NCBI GenBank assembly: GCA_036429605.1 | Contig: JAVFKD010000016.1 | Span: forward strand, 4,092,001 to 4,156,000 | Direction: 5' to 3' | DNA length: 64,000 nucleotides | DNA from: Cladobotryum mycophilum | Taxonomy: Eukaryota; Ascomycota; Sordariomycetes; Hypocreales; Hypocreaceae | Part shown: positions 12,901-22,588 of the stretch, in pieces | Numbering within the stretch: the stretch's first letter is position 1 | Layout: each line of letters begins with the position of its first letter | Notes under the pieces: model-generated | What the model was told of the DNA's origin: nothing | Database searches by the model: none | What the model saw: only the letters and a program-made list of their open reading frames with translations | Position numbers and translations under genes: made by a program

Positions 12901-13946
12901 GAAGGAGGATCCGAACGTATTTACAGTCAAGTCTGGTAAGCGAATACTATACTAATCGTTTTTGACTCTAAAATATTACTAACTTCTGGCCAAGTCGAAA
13001 ATGCACAAGGCAGCTCTGTAGCCGCTGCGGTTCTCAGTGGGGCAATTGCAATTGCTTTGTTTACAATTCTGAGTACAAACCAGACCCCTACCGAATGCAG
13101 CAGCCCATTATAACACAAGACCGAGAGAAAGGGTGGGATGATGCATACATGTACGGTCAATACATCGAGGCGTCTCGAGTCAAGGAAGGTCTCAAGGCCA
13201 AGGAGGGCCTTAAACGCTCACCAACATATATTCGAGAACAGCCTCCTGCTTCCCCAACCCCGCCTCCTGTCGCCAATCAGAATCCGCCCTTTGCTCCTCC
13301 CGATGAGCAGGACGATGCTCGTCGTTTTTCTGCCCGCCCTCGTCGTGGCTCCACAGAAAGCAGTCGAATGCAGAGAGGCAAGACCTATAGGAAGTCCTCT
13401 CGAGGGCCCTTGGACGAGCCAGTTCTCAGCACCATGAGAGCCCTAAATCAGGAAAGGAGACATGACGATATATATCCGCTCAGTGAAAGAAGGGAGGATA
13501 ACTTTGCGCCGCGAATATTTGAGCCCGCAATTAGTGGGACACGAAGAGCTTCTCCAAAGTCACGCAACCCCTCTCCGCGGGATAGAGCTTTTCAGTCCGA
13601 CAGACGAGTCACTGGTGATGACTCAGGCCGGTTGGACCATGCATCCAATGGGCAAGGTGGTCATTTGCGCGTCCCCTCCAATAATCAACGCCGACCCGGC
13701 CGACTACAAACACAGTACCCTACCAATCAAGGGCCCTCGAGAGTCAAGACTTACTACGACAGCCCCCTTTTGGGAGATCCGGGCCCGAAGCCATTGTCCA
13801 ACCTGTGCCGCAATTTGGCAAGGTCAAGACATCCAAAGCCTATGGCTATGATGATGTTCAATATTCCTCCAGTTACCGCTCACCCGAACGTGGATATGAT
13901 ACGTATGCTTGAGGAGAACAGACATTGGTTGGTTTATTTTGGGTGA
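9965..13946 (+). CDS. Ser/Thr protein kinase fused to C-terminal RING/IBR-like zinc modules
   Basis: Exons are 9965-10288, 10350-10559, 10618-12065, 12123-12935 and 12995-13946; all introns are GT..AG, 57-61 nt, with phases that match. The kinase domain (~50-330) is complete: glycine loop GQGAYG (56-61), AVK Lys80, HRDVKPGN (172-179) and DFG (195-197), so it should be active. A long disordered linker carries PYIEEYSDD-type repeats. The intron at 12066-12122 (GTATGT donor, CTAAC branch) joins the linker in frame to a RING-like module: C668, C671, C687, H689, C692, C695 and C714/C715. Further Cys clusters follow (CSKC, CLFC, CRC, then CYAC, CRKC, CSRC, CNC), resembling an IBR or RBR array. The C-terminus is basic and disordered. 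At the C5 run 13763-13767, one extra C would shift to a Tyr/Ser-rich tail ending at 13912 (1237 residues instead of 1248). The substrate is unknown. Confidence 0.82.
11739..11937 (+). repeat. Three PYxExYSD protein repeats in the kinase linker
   Basis: Copies lie near 11739-11770 (PYVENYSDFDE), 11829-11859 (PYIEEYSDD) and 11907-11937 (PYIEEYSDD). The last two are nearly identical at DNA level and 78 bases apart, which points to recent duplication inside the coding sequence. The units are acidic with a central Tyr and Ser, a plausible phosphorylation or docking motif. Confidence 0.75.
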
Positions 13947-14792
13947 TTTTCAAGGAATGAGGAGTGTGAAGTTAGCGCACGATGGTTGTGTAGTATATCA
14001 ATATATGTTAAATAGAAGTGCATTCCAAGGCATCCGACGTGTAACAGCGTTCTGTTATCTGACTAGGGTATCTCAGCTGTCGCTAGATGTGCCGGTACCA
14101 TTGATGAGGGTCGCGTTGAGGACGGAGCCGCTTGTTCGGTGTCTCTATGTGTTTGTCTCAGTAAATCCAAGTGATGTCCCGTCGTCGTGAAGAGAGAGCA
14201 GATCATAGAGTGAGAACGAGAGACAAGGGGGGATCAAACGTGGGGAATCAATGGCGGGGTATCTCTCCACCATGGCAAATATTGGTCGAGTTCGCAAAGA
14301 CCTTCCCTTGTTTGATCATACCATGTCTTAATATGCCGCCTCCATCTGCCTAAATCTCAATGATGCGCTCATATGTGTTCATGTATTTGCCGTTATGCGC
14401 CCTCTCGCAACATAAAAAGTCTAGGCCAACTTGCCGGACTCGCACGCCTTCCCGGCATGTTTTTTTCCCGATAATTCTGCATGGAAGAATCAATGCATCT
14501 GATTCGTCTGTGTGAGAATGAACCCCCACGATTTGTTGCTCCGCATTGGGTCATCTCCCCCGCAAATGTTGGGGCTGGGGGGTGAGATGCGAGGATGACA
14601 GCGTGGTTGTATGATATCCATGTATATAATGCATGGGGTAGATGTCGTGTTGATGGGTGATGAATGACTATATGTGATAAGAAGAGATCTACTATATAGT
14701 CGTCGATATAAACCACTTATACACTCACCATTCATTGCTTCCCCAATCATCATCAACATCAGCATCATCAATATTCATACCCTCAACTCATC
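13947..14792. other. Intergenic region upstream of ACC deaminase
   Basis: No gene is supported here. Sequence near the 3' end, around 14690-14720, is AT-rich with TATAT-like elements (CTATATAG and GATATAAA) about 70-100 bases before the ATG at 14793. These could serve as core promoter of the ACC deaminase gene. Confidence 0.5.
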
Positions 14793-15965
14793 ATGGCAAA
14801 CCTCACCCTCCCCGAACCCTTCGCCAGCATCCCGCGCCAATCCTTCCTCTTCGGCCCCTCGCCCATCCAGTCCCTCCCTCGTATATCCGCCGCTCTGGGT
14901 GGTAAAGTAAACGTCTACGCTAAACGCGAAGACTGCAACTCTGGTCTTGCGTATGGAGGCAATAAGATTAGAAAGCTAGAGTATATCACCCTTTTTCTTC
15001 CTTCTCTTCTTCTTTTCTTCTTTTCTTCTCTTTCCCCTTTTCCTCTTTCCCCTCTTCCTCTTGCACCCTCAACCCCCCATTCAAGTAATCCCCATCTAAC
15101 ATTCCCACAGATACCTCGCAGCTGAAGCCCTATCCCAAGGCGCAGACACCCTCATCTCCATCGGCGGCGTCCAATCAAACCACACCCGCGCCGTCACAGC
15201 TGTCGCCTCCTCGCTCGGTCTCCGCGCCGCCACCGTCCAGGAGCACTGGGTGGACTGGTCCGACCCCGGTTACGAGAAAGTAGGCAACATACAGCTCTCC
15301 CGCCTCATGGGCGGAGACGTGCGCCTCGACCCCTCGGCCTTTGGAATAGAGCACAAGTCTACCCTCGCGGAGCTCAAGGCAGAGGTCGAAGCGCAGGGCA
15401 GGAAACCGTACTACATCCCCGCGGGGGCATCCGACCACCCCCTAGGAGGGCTGGGGTTCGCCCGCTGGGCCCTCGAGGTCGAAGCCCAGGAGAAGGAACT
15501 AGGCCTCTTCTTCGACACAATCATCGTCTGCGCCGTCACGGGGTCCACCATGGCAGGCATAATCGCCGGCTTCAAGCTCGCCCAATCCAAGAACCCCTCC
15601 TCCCCACCCCGCAAAATCATCGGCATAGACGCCTCGGGCAAACCAAAAGAGACCTTCGCCCAAGTCCTCCGCATCGCCAAATTCACCGCCGCCAAGATCG
15701 GCCTCTCGGAAGACGACATCACGGAAGAGGACGTCATTCTGGATGAGCGGTATAATGCCAAGATATACGGCATCCCGGATGAGGCGACGATCGAGGCGAT
15801 GAAGTTTGGGGCCAGGACCGAGGCGTTTATTACGGATCCGGTGTATGAGGGGAAGAGTCTGGCGGGCATGATTGACTTGATCAAGAGGGGGAGATTGCCG
15901 GCGGGAACGTCTTGTACGCTCATCTTGGAGGTCAGCTGGCGTTGAACGCATACTCGTCAATTTAA
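14793..15965 (+). CDS. acdS: 1-aminocyclopropane-1-carboxylate (ACC) deaminase
   Basis: Exons 14793-14980 and 15111-15965 flank a 130-nt, strongly CT-rich intron with a CTAAC branch and CCCACAG acceptor. The product is a PLP-dependent fold-type II enzyme that splits ACC, the ethylene precursor, into 2-oxobutyrate and ammonia. Visible family signatures are YGGNKIRKLEY with the PLP-binding lysine, SIGGVQSNHTRAVTAVA, the IPAGASDHPLGGLGFARW block and the TGSTMAGIIAGFK phosphate-binding loop. No signal peptide is present, so it should be cytosolic. The last residues are out of frame as given (stop at 15943-15945): adding one A at 15906-15907 gives NVLYAHLGGQLALNAYSSI, the normal family ending, with a stop at 15963-15965 and 347 residues. 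I therefore read this as a single-base deletion in the sequence. In plant-associated fungi this enzyme is linked to lowering plant ethylene. Confidence 0.9.
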
Positions 15966-16190
15966 GGATATCGTCAAGTTTAAATAGTTTATTGCCCCGA
16001 ATGGGACAAGAGATGTTGTCTAATTACGCCTTATTAGCTATTGTACATGCAATGCAATGCGAGTTGATATATGCCCTAAATCCGTCTGAGTATGCAGCCA
16101 ACCACTCTCTATCTGTATTATAACATTATCCATATATAAATCGTCATCGTGTATGCATCAATATTAGCCCACATCACATGCCAAACCCAA

Positions 16191-19094
16191 TTACCATGTT
16201 CCTTGAACCCTCAAATCCCTCGAGCTCTCTCCCACGGCAAAAGTAAACTCTCCATCAGGAATCACCCAATTCTGTCTCGTTACATCCCAGTAGCTCAAGT
16301 CTCTTCTCGTCAGACTAAACCCCACCGTCTTGGTCTCTCCCTTTTCGAGATGAACCTTGTCAAACCCACGGAGCACCTTGACGGGGAAATCTACCGTCTG
16401 TGACCCGGGATATGAGAGATACAGCTGCGGGACAACTTTACCCGCAACATCCCCAGTATTTGAAACATCGACAGATACTATGACATGAACCTCCCAAAGA
16501 TCGGGATTACCTCCTTCGCCCCCGCCGGCACCGGAGAGGGGCTGCTTGACATCATAGCCCACTGGGTAAGGATACTTGCCCTGCTTGATTTCGTCCACAG
16601 AATTGATATATGGATAAATGTACTTCTTCAGCTTTCGAATATTGGACGGGAACAGCGCCTCCTCTGCTTTGGGGATGGTAGCATCGAGCTTCGGCGGCTC
16701 CACATCGTGAGCTGGCCGCTCAGCTGGCAGGGGTGATCTGGGCTTCTTCTCCGTGATCTTCAAATCCTTGAGCTCAAATTTTGTATATGAAAGGCCAAAT
16801 CCAAACTCGAACCGTGGCTCAATGTTGTGCTTGTCAAAGTGTCTGTAGTCAATGTATAGACCCTCGTCAAAGTTCTGCTGCGGAACGACGCCATTGGGGA
16901 AATATAGAACCTGCCCTCCTTTGCCGTAGTTATCAAGCGATTTACCGACCGTATATGGAAGCTTGCCACTTGGATTCTCTTCGCCAAACAGAATATCCAC
17001 CACAGCATTTCCGCTCTCTTGACCGGGTAGGTTGGCTGCAATGACGGCTTTGACGCCCGGAAGATCAATCCATGGCTCAATGACTACCGGACCAACAGCG
17101 TGGATGACCACTATAGTAGTGCCAAAGCCACCACCACAATTCTTGGCAATGTTGACAACAAACTCATCGCCATTCTTCTGAAGCCGAAGGTCATTCCGGT
17201 CGCCCCGAACGCCAGCCCATGTCAGGTAACCCTCACCAGCGTCAGAGTTGACAAAGACTATGCATATATCCTGGTTTACCAAGGCGTATGCCTTGGGTTT
17301 GTCATTGGTGATGAATTCGTTTACCCTGACCTTTTCCTTGTCAAACTTTTCCCTGATAGCTTCAACTGGAGTTACCAGATATGGAAACTCAACTGCACCG
17401 CTACCCCAACCAGAAGCAAGTGTGCCTTGGTTGCACCCTCTATCGGCACAGTAATTAGGACCTTTCCCAGGCCCAGCATCCTCACCAAAGATGCCAATTC
17501 GTACCTTGGACTCACGAGTAGGAGGTTTGTCATTATTGCCCATCAGACCACTAGGCTTCAGGGGTAGAGCTCCATCGTTCTTGAGCAAAACCGTGCCTTC
17601 AGCTGCGACCTGGCGAGCGAGTGATGAATGATCAGCTTGAACATTGACAAACTTATTAATCTCGACCTCTTCCTGAGGAGAGGAACTGCCGGGGGCTATG
17701 ATGCCCAGCTTGTCAAATGTCCAAGATGAAAAGTTGGGTCCCTTATTCTCGAACCGGGAACTGTCATCTTGACCTAGCTGGTACCAAGATGCAACAATGC
17801 GAAGCACCATGTCATCCAGTCTTTCAATCGGTAACGAACCGTTCAGGACTGCCCGAGAGAGATGTGGTCCCCAAAGAGGGTTGCCGTCCTGCCAGAGAAG
17901 GCCGTCGCCAGGCATGCTCATGTCCAGTCCGGCCAGAGCGCTTGCTACGCCAGATCGCTGTGCCAGCCAATCCGACATGACGAAGCCTTGGAACCCCAGC
18001 TCATCCTTGAGAATACCATTGAGTAGCTTGGAGTTGCCACATGCGTACGAGTTGTTAACCATGTTGTAAGAGCACATGACACTTGCCACACCCGCCTTGA
18101 CAGCATCACCAAAAGGCCATGTATAGATTTCGTGCATGGTGCGGTCATCGACATTGGATGAAAGCGCATGCGGTAGTCCCCAGGCCCAGGCTTGGCGGAA
18201 ATGTTCCTGTTCGTTGGCGACAAAATGTTTGATGGTCGCCATGACGCCTTGATCCTGGATGCCCTTGATTGTCTGGGCACCCGCAACACCCTGTAAATAT
18301 GGATCCGCTCCGAAACCTTCCCAATTGCGTCCGCCAGCGGGCATGCGACCAAGAGGACCAATGGCAGGTCCAAGCAGGACATTGATTCCCTTGCCGCGAG
18401 CTTCCAGGGCGTGGGCTTTGCCACGCTCATACATGAGCTTCTTATTCCACGTAGCTCCAACAGTGACACCAGCTGGAAATGCCGTCGCATTATCAGCAAA
18501 CCGTATACCCAACGGTCCATCTAGTAGAGCTAGCGCAGGAAAGCCAGCATTGGTAGCGGGGCCAGTGTTTCCCACAGCCAAACCCATCATCCAGCCCGTT
18601 CCAGTCGTAATATTGACCTTCTCTGGCAGTGTCATCTTGGACACCAGCTCGGCAGCCTTTTTGTAGCTATCGGCCCATTGTCGCACAGAGCCTCCCTTTG
18701 GAGTCGGATACCATGGAGGCGATTTCCCATTGACCGGAGCATCTGTCAGTTTCCTGTACCCGAATGCGCCTCCGCCAGCTAGAAGCAGTAGAATCCCACC
18801 GATGACACCTAGAGCTATCAGACATCGACGGCGCTTGTGCATGGATCGCGGCAACAGCCAATGAACTTGAGGAACCGGGAATCGCCATCTTGAAGTATTG
18901 CGATGTGATGACTGCTTATTTGATGATACATTGTCGTCGTTGAGCACGTGTGTCAATTCGTCGAGATCGAGGTCGTCGTCAGTGTCTATCGAGTCGCGTC
19001 TCTGGCGGAAAGGTTTCTGGGCGTGTTTGAGGAGGAGTCCCTCTGTGGCGGGATCCATTGTGGGCGGCATTGAAAAGGCTGGTGAATAAGTCAA
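16191..19094 (-). CDS. Membrane-anchored GH3 beta-glucosidase (BglE-like)
   Basis: A single-exon gene of 967 residues. Residues 1-90 are hydrophilic and end in a basic HKRRR; residues 91-112 form one membrane segment, so this is a type II membrane protein with its catalytic part outside the cytoplasm. The GH3 barrel follows, with LLDGPLGIRF, the KHFVANEQEHFR block and the nucleophile motif GFVMSDW (Asp375). The second alpha/beta sandwich domain is present and the C-terminus is a fibronectin III-like domain (VSVDVSNTGDVAGK.. LRGFDKVHL). The anchored architecture matches the Aspergillus BglE group rather than the secreted cellulase-type enzymes. It should release glucose from beta-glucosides at the cell surface. 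An alternative ATG lies at 19070. It converges with the ACC deaminase gene. Confidence 0.93.
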   Translation of the reverse strand: MTYSPAFSMPPTMDPATEGLLLKHAQKPFRQRRDSIDTDDDLDLDELTHVLNDDNVSSNKQSSHRNTSRWRFPVPQVHWLLPRSMHKRRRCLIALGVIGGILLLLAGGGAFGYRKLTDAPVNGKSPPWYPTPKGGSVRQWADSYKKAAELVSKMTLPEKVNITTGTGWMMGLAVGNTGPATNAGFPALALLDGPLGIRFADNATAFPAGVTVGATWNKKLMYERGKAHALEARGKGINVLLGPAIGPLGRMPAGGRNWEGFGADPYLQGVAGAQTIKGIQDQGVMATIKHFVANEQEHFRQAWAWGLPHALSSNVDDRTMHEIYTWPFGDAVKAGVASVMCSYNMVNNSYACGNSKLLNGILKDELGFQGFVMSDWLAQRSGVASALAGLDMSMPGDGLLWQDGNPLWGPHLSRAVLNGSLPIERLDDMVLRIVASWYQLGQDDSSRFENKGPNFSSWTFDKLGIIAPGSSSPQEEVEINKFVNVQADHSSLARQVAAEGTVLLKNDGALPLKPSGLMGNNDKPPTRESKVRIGIFGEDAGPGKGPNYCADRGCNQGTLASGWGSGAVEFPYLVTPVEAIREKFDKEKVRVNEFITNDKPKAYALVNQDICIVFVNSDAGEGYLTWAGVRGDRNDLRLQKNGDEFVVNIAKNCGGGFGTTIVVIHAVGPVVIEPWIDLPGVKAVIAANLPGQESGNAVVDILFGEENPSGKLPYTVGKSLDNYGKGGQVLYFPNGVVPQQNFDEGLYIDYRHFDKHNIEPRFEFGFGLSYTKFELKDLKITEKKPRSPLPAERPAHDVEPPKLDATIPKAEEALFPSNIRKLKKYIYPYINSVDEIKQGKYPYPVGYDVKQPLSGAGGGEGGNPDLWEVHVIVSVDVSNTGDVAGKVVPQLYLSYPGSQTVDFPVKVLRGFDKVHLEKGETKTVGFSLTRRDLSYWDVTRQNWVIPDGEFTFAVGESSRDLRVQGTW

Positions 19095-19750
19095 TGCGTA
19101 TCAGCCCTTTGCGAGAATTGGCATTGAATAATGAATGTTTATGATGGATTCATGGGCCAAAGGATAGGAAGAGGGGATGAATGATGGAAGATGGAGATGG
19201 AGATGGAGATGTTCAAGTCCAATAGACACAAAGTAATGTGGCATCCATAGCTTCCAGGTTCCTTCCCAACTGGCGGTGCCAGTGCTGCGTCATACCGCTG
19301 ATAGGCGCTGATAAGACACCTTCACCTGCTGCCCCCTGGAGCTGCAGACCATTCCGGGGTACATGCTGGGGAAGATGTACTGATTCAATCTGCAGGGTAA
19401 ACATGACAAGTGATGTATCAGAGCCAAGAAGATACATGCACACCGTCTATTATATGCAATTACTGCCTAATTTACAGGCACCTTTACCTAGTAGTAATGG
19501 TACCTGGTAGATGTGTCAAGGATTGGACTTTGATCAGATAAACAATATTCACGGATGGTTGAGTTCATCTTACAGAGAGAGTATTGAGTACTTGGGTACT
19601 TTAATACAATTACATGTGAAAACATAATGCCAAAGAAAGAAAGCTATCGTATGCTCATGTTGTACAACCTCATAATCGCTCCATATCCCCTTTACTCAGT
19701 CCTCTCATTCCCGTTTTGTACCGCCATCATATACATGACCAACATCAAAG
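19095..19750. other. Intergenic region between GH3 and Gly/Asn-rich gene
   Basis: It contains the upstream region of the GH3 gene (CTTCCATC/GATGGAGAT short repeats near 19185-19210) and the 3' flank of the next minus-strand gene. No coding sequence is supported. Confidence 0.55.
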
Positions 19751-20523
19751 TTACAGCCCATGACCTATTCACACGTGTTAGCAAATTCAGCTCGCATACA
19801 CATCAAGACTTCACAAATTTACAAAGTAAGGCAAACGATGTACTCACGTCCAAGTCCCTTCCCTCTCTTCGACACCTCCCTCGCCTGCTCCTGCTTGAGC
19901 TTCGCCCTCCTCGCCTCCTCCTTGGCCTCTTCCTCGATCCTCCAGAGATGGTCCTTTGCCTCGCGCACGCGCATGCGGGCTTCTCCCAGCGCGCGGTCGG
20001 CGTCAATCTCGGCCTGCTCGGCTGAGAAGACGTGCTCGCGGACCTGGAGGATGCTGGGGTCTAGGCTGCCCAGGTTGTTGCCGTTGTTATCGTCGCCCCG
20101 GCGGAAGAGGTTCTTCAAGCCGCCGCCGCCGCCAGAACCGGAGTTGGAGGCGTCTGTGCTTCGACGGAAGACACCGCCGCCGCCGCCGCCCCCAGATCCG
20201 GCATTGGAACCCGGTCCGGATCCGTTGAAGCCGCCTCCGTTTCCGTTGTACCCGCTGTTGTTGTAGCCATTGTTATTGTGGTTATTGTAGTTGCCATTGT
20301 TGGCGTTGGTGTTGTAGCCTGGCTCAACGCCGGCGAGGGGTGCGTTGGAACTTCTGGTGGAAGCCGTGCGGTGAGTGTTGGTCGGGGACGTATCCCGGTG
20401 ACGACTGAAAATGCTGTGCTTCTTCTGGGGAACTTGATGTTCCTGGGCGTTTTGTATGGGCATGGGCTCCGGCTCGTAGACGGGCTCGGGCGATGGTTCA
20501 CGACGAGATCCAAAGAAAGGCAT
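19751..20523 (-). CDS. Gly/Asn-rich protein with C-terminal charged coiled coil, function unknown
   Basis: Exon 1 is 20523-19848 and exon 2 is 19764-19751. They flank an 83-nt intron with a GTGAGT donor and a GCTAAC branch site; splicing replaces an intron-encoded tail with a conserved-looking KRGKGLGRHGL end, giving 229 residues. The first ~150 residues are low complexity: Pro/Glu near the start, then NGNYNNHNNNGYNN-type Asn/Gly/Tyr repeats and two poly-Gly tracts, each followed by basic FRR motifs. Residues ~155-220 are a charged helix rich in Glu, Arg and Ala (HVFSAEQAEIDADRALGEAR onward), likely a coiled coil. No signal peptide or membrane segment is seen. I know similar coiled-coil tails only from uncharacterised fungal proteins. 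Function is unknown. Confidence 0.75.
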
Positions 20524-21657
20524 GATGAGTTACGTGAGAGTAGAAGATGTAAAATTGTATTGATACTGACTGAACAAAAAGCCGGTGTAATACGCAAGGT
20601 GAGGGATGCTCTTAATATATCTCGATCAAGCGATCTACCGATTCGTCCAATCTCATAATCATCTCTTTCGTCACAACACCAGCTCTAATAAACCTGTTTG
20701 CTCTCATACTGTTTGGAGCCGTCCCAAGATCGTCAAATTTGCCTCCGTGACGTCAAAAGCTGGCCAACTTAGCGGCATCTCTTCTCTCAACCAAGATGAA
20801 GAGGGGTTGATCGGCCTGTTTCATGACGCTATAGAGCACAGACTGACGGCCATCACAACGCGCAAAACCCAATGATCAAACCTGATCTGGACAATGGCAT
20901 CACGACATTGTAGACAGAGGGCGGCCATTTGAACCAAAGTGTGGCTAAAGCTGGCGTGTTGCGTGTATGACAGGAATGGTGTCGACTATGGCTTGACAGC
21001 TCGTCATCGCAATATGCGTAGATTACATGGACATGAGGCCTACACTTTTAATTCAGGATATGGACAAAACTATAATACGAAATCAAGCTTGTCAATATGC
21101 TGCCAACCCTGCCAACCCTGCCAACTTGGTCCCCGCGTCAGCAGTCTCGCATATCACAACGTCACACCATATCAAAAACAAAAGAAACATTGGCATTCGA
21201 ACTCCGATCTGTCTAAGACACTGATAGCTCAGAGAGCCCTAGGGGAAAAAAAGAAGATGGTTGGAAAAAGGAAACAAGAGACTTCTAAGCATGCGTAAAA
21301 AGAAAACCCGCTTCATTGGTTGTGCCCGTCAGATACTCCATCCCCTTTGCCACGGCGGCTTCATTTTTTGCTTCTTCCTCCCATTAAAACAGGTTAAGAA
21401 TCCGAGATCGCTATTGGCGTGGAATCTCGCGGTTTGAATATGTACAGTGAAATTTCCGCATCCAGAGATGGCGATAAAATGTCAAGGAGAAGGTAGGGCG
21501 TTGTCGTGTCGAGTTGGAAAAAAACAACAAAATAAAGAAAAACAAAAACAAAATAAAAACACCGGTGCTGTTGAAACCAGAAGGTGGGCTGCATCGAGGC
21601 GCCCTGTTCCACACTTTGCGTAATAAAAGAGAGACCGAGACATGAAGCTCCGAGGTC
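20524..21657. other. Intergenic region downstream of rho3
   Basis: No gene is supported. Between 20800 and 21300 the sequence has only short open frames. A CTGCCAACC motif is repeated in tandem at about 21101-21126. The 3' end is A/AAC-rich (21520-21560) and probably 3' untranslated sequence of the rho3 gene. Confidence 0.55.
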
Positions 21658-22588
21658 TCACATGATGGTACACTTGCTATCGTCCCTCTCCTTCCTGACG
21701 CTGAGTGCTACTCGGGCAGCCTCTGTGAATGCCTCGTTGACACCGCGGTTCTTCATGGCAGAACACTCGAGGTAGCGCGTGGCTCCTATCCGCTTGGCAA
21801 CTTCGAGTCCCTGGTCGTAGGAAATTGAGGGTGGCTTTTCGCGTTGGGCGTTTGCTGCGGCAGCTGCTGCGCCATCCTCTGCGTTTTCGTCATCCTCTGC
21901 GTGTTCTCTCAGGTCGCATTTTAGGGCAACAAGGACCAGCTTAACGCCGGGGCAGTTGTCGGCAATCTCCCCAACCCATTTGGACTCGACGTTTTCTAGG
22001 GAATCCTTGCTGTCGACCGAGTAACAGAGCATAATCAGGTCGGTATCATCTGCAGAGACATGGTGTCAGCGTTGGAATGCGGGTGGGGTAGGCATGTGAA
22101 AGTCGCCGAGATGGGAGGGCCATACCATAAGAGAGTGATCGAAGTCGGTCGAATTCTTCCTGTCCAGCTGTGTCCCAAAGCGAGAGCTCGATGTGCACAT
22201 TGTCTACAAAGATGTCTGTCCCCGCATCGTTAGCTGCTGTCTTGAGAAAAGAGTAATGATAATAATATGGTCTGGGCGCGATCGTAGCATACCGTGAACG
22301 TAATTTTCAAACACTGTCGGCTCGTAAACAGTTGGGAAGTATCTAACGTGGGATGTTAGCAATGGCTATGGCGAGCGTCGCAAGCAGATACTGCGATCGT
22401 TGGGCGTCGTGACGAACCCTCTTGTGAAGACATTAAGCAGCGAAGTCTTTCCGCAGGCACCGTCGCCCCTATGAATCACGCGCCAGTCAGTACATGGTGA
22501 AGCAGCAAAGGCGAGTCTATGCAGTGTCCTAGACGTACAGAAGCACCAGCTTGCGCTGCACAGTCTTTGATCCGCCGCAGAGAGGCAT
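21658..22588 (-). CDS. rho3: Rho3-type small GTPase
   Basis: Five exons: 22588-22539, 22468-22418, 22342-22293, 22215-22126 and 22049-21658, all with GT..AG introns of 70-77 nt, encoding 210 residues. The G1 loop GDGACGKTS spans exons 1 and 2, the effector region is YFPTVYEPTVFENY, G3 is DTAGQEEFDRLRSLSY, G4 is the KCDL-type motif (ALKCDLRE) and G5 is CSAMKNRG. It ends in CTIM, a CAAX box for prenylation and membrane attachment. The insert after KCDLRE is long, acidic and Ala-rich (about 25 residues), as in filamentous-fungal Rho3 proteins. Rho3 controls polarised growth through exocytosis and actin. All key residues are present and the assignment rests on the MPLCGGSKTVQRKLVLLGDG start and the CAAX end. 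Confidence 0.92.

Noticed and set aside
15411..15960. Two long minus-strand open frames
   Set aside because: Antisense of ACC deaminase exon 2, which has clear family motifs on the plus strand.
17100..17567. 155-codon plus-strand open frame
   Set aside because: Lies inside the GH3 gene on the other strand and has no domain.
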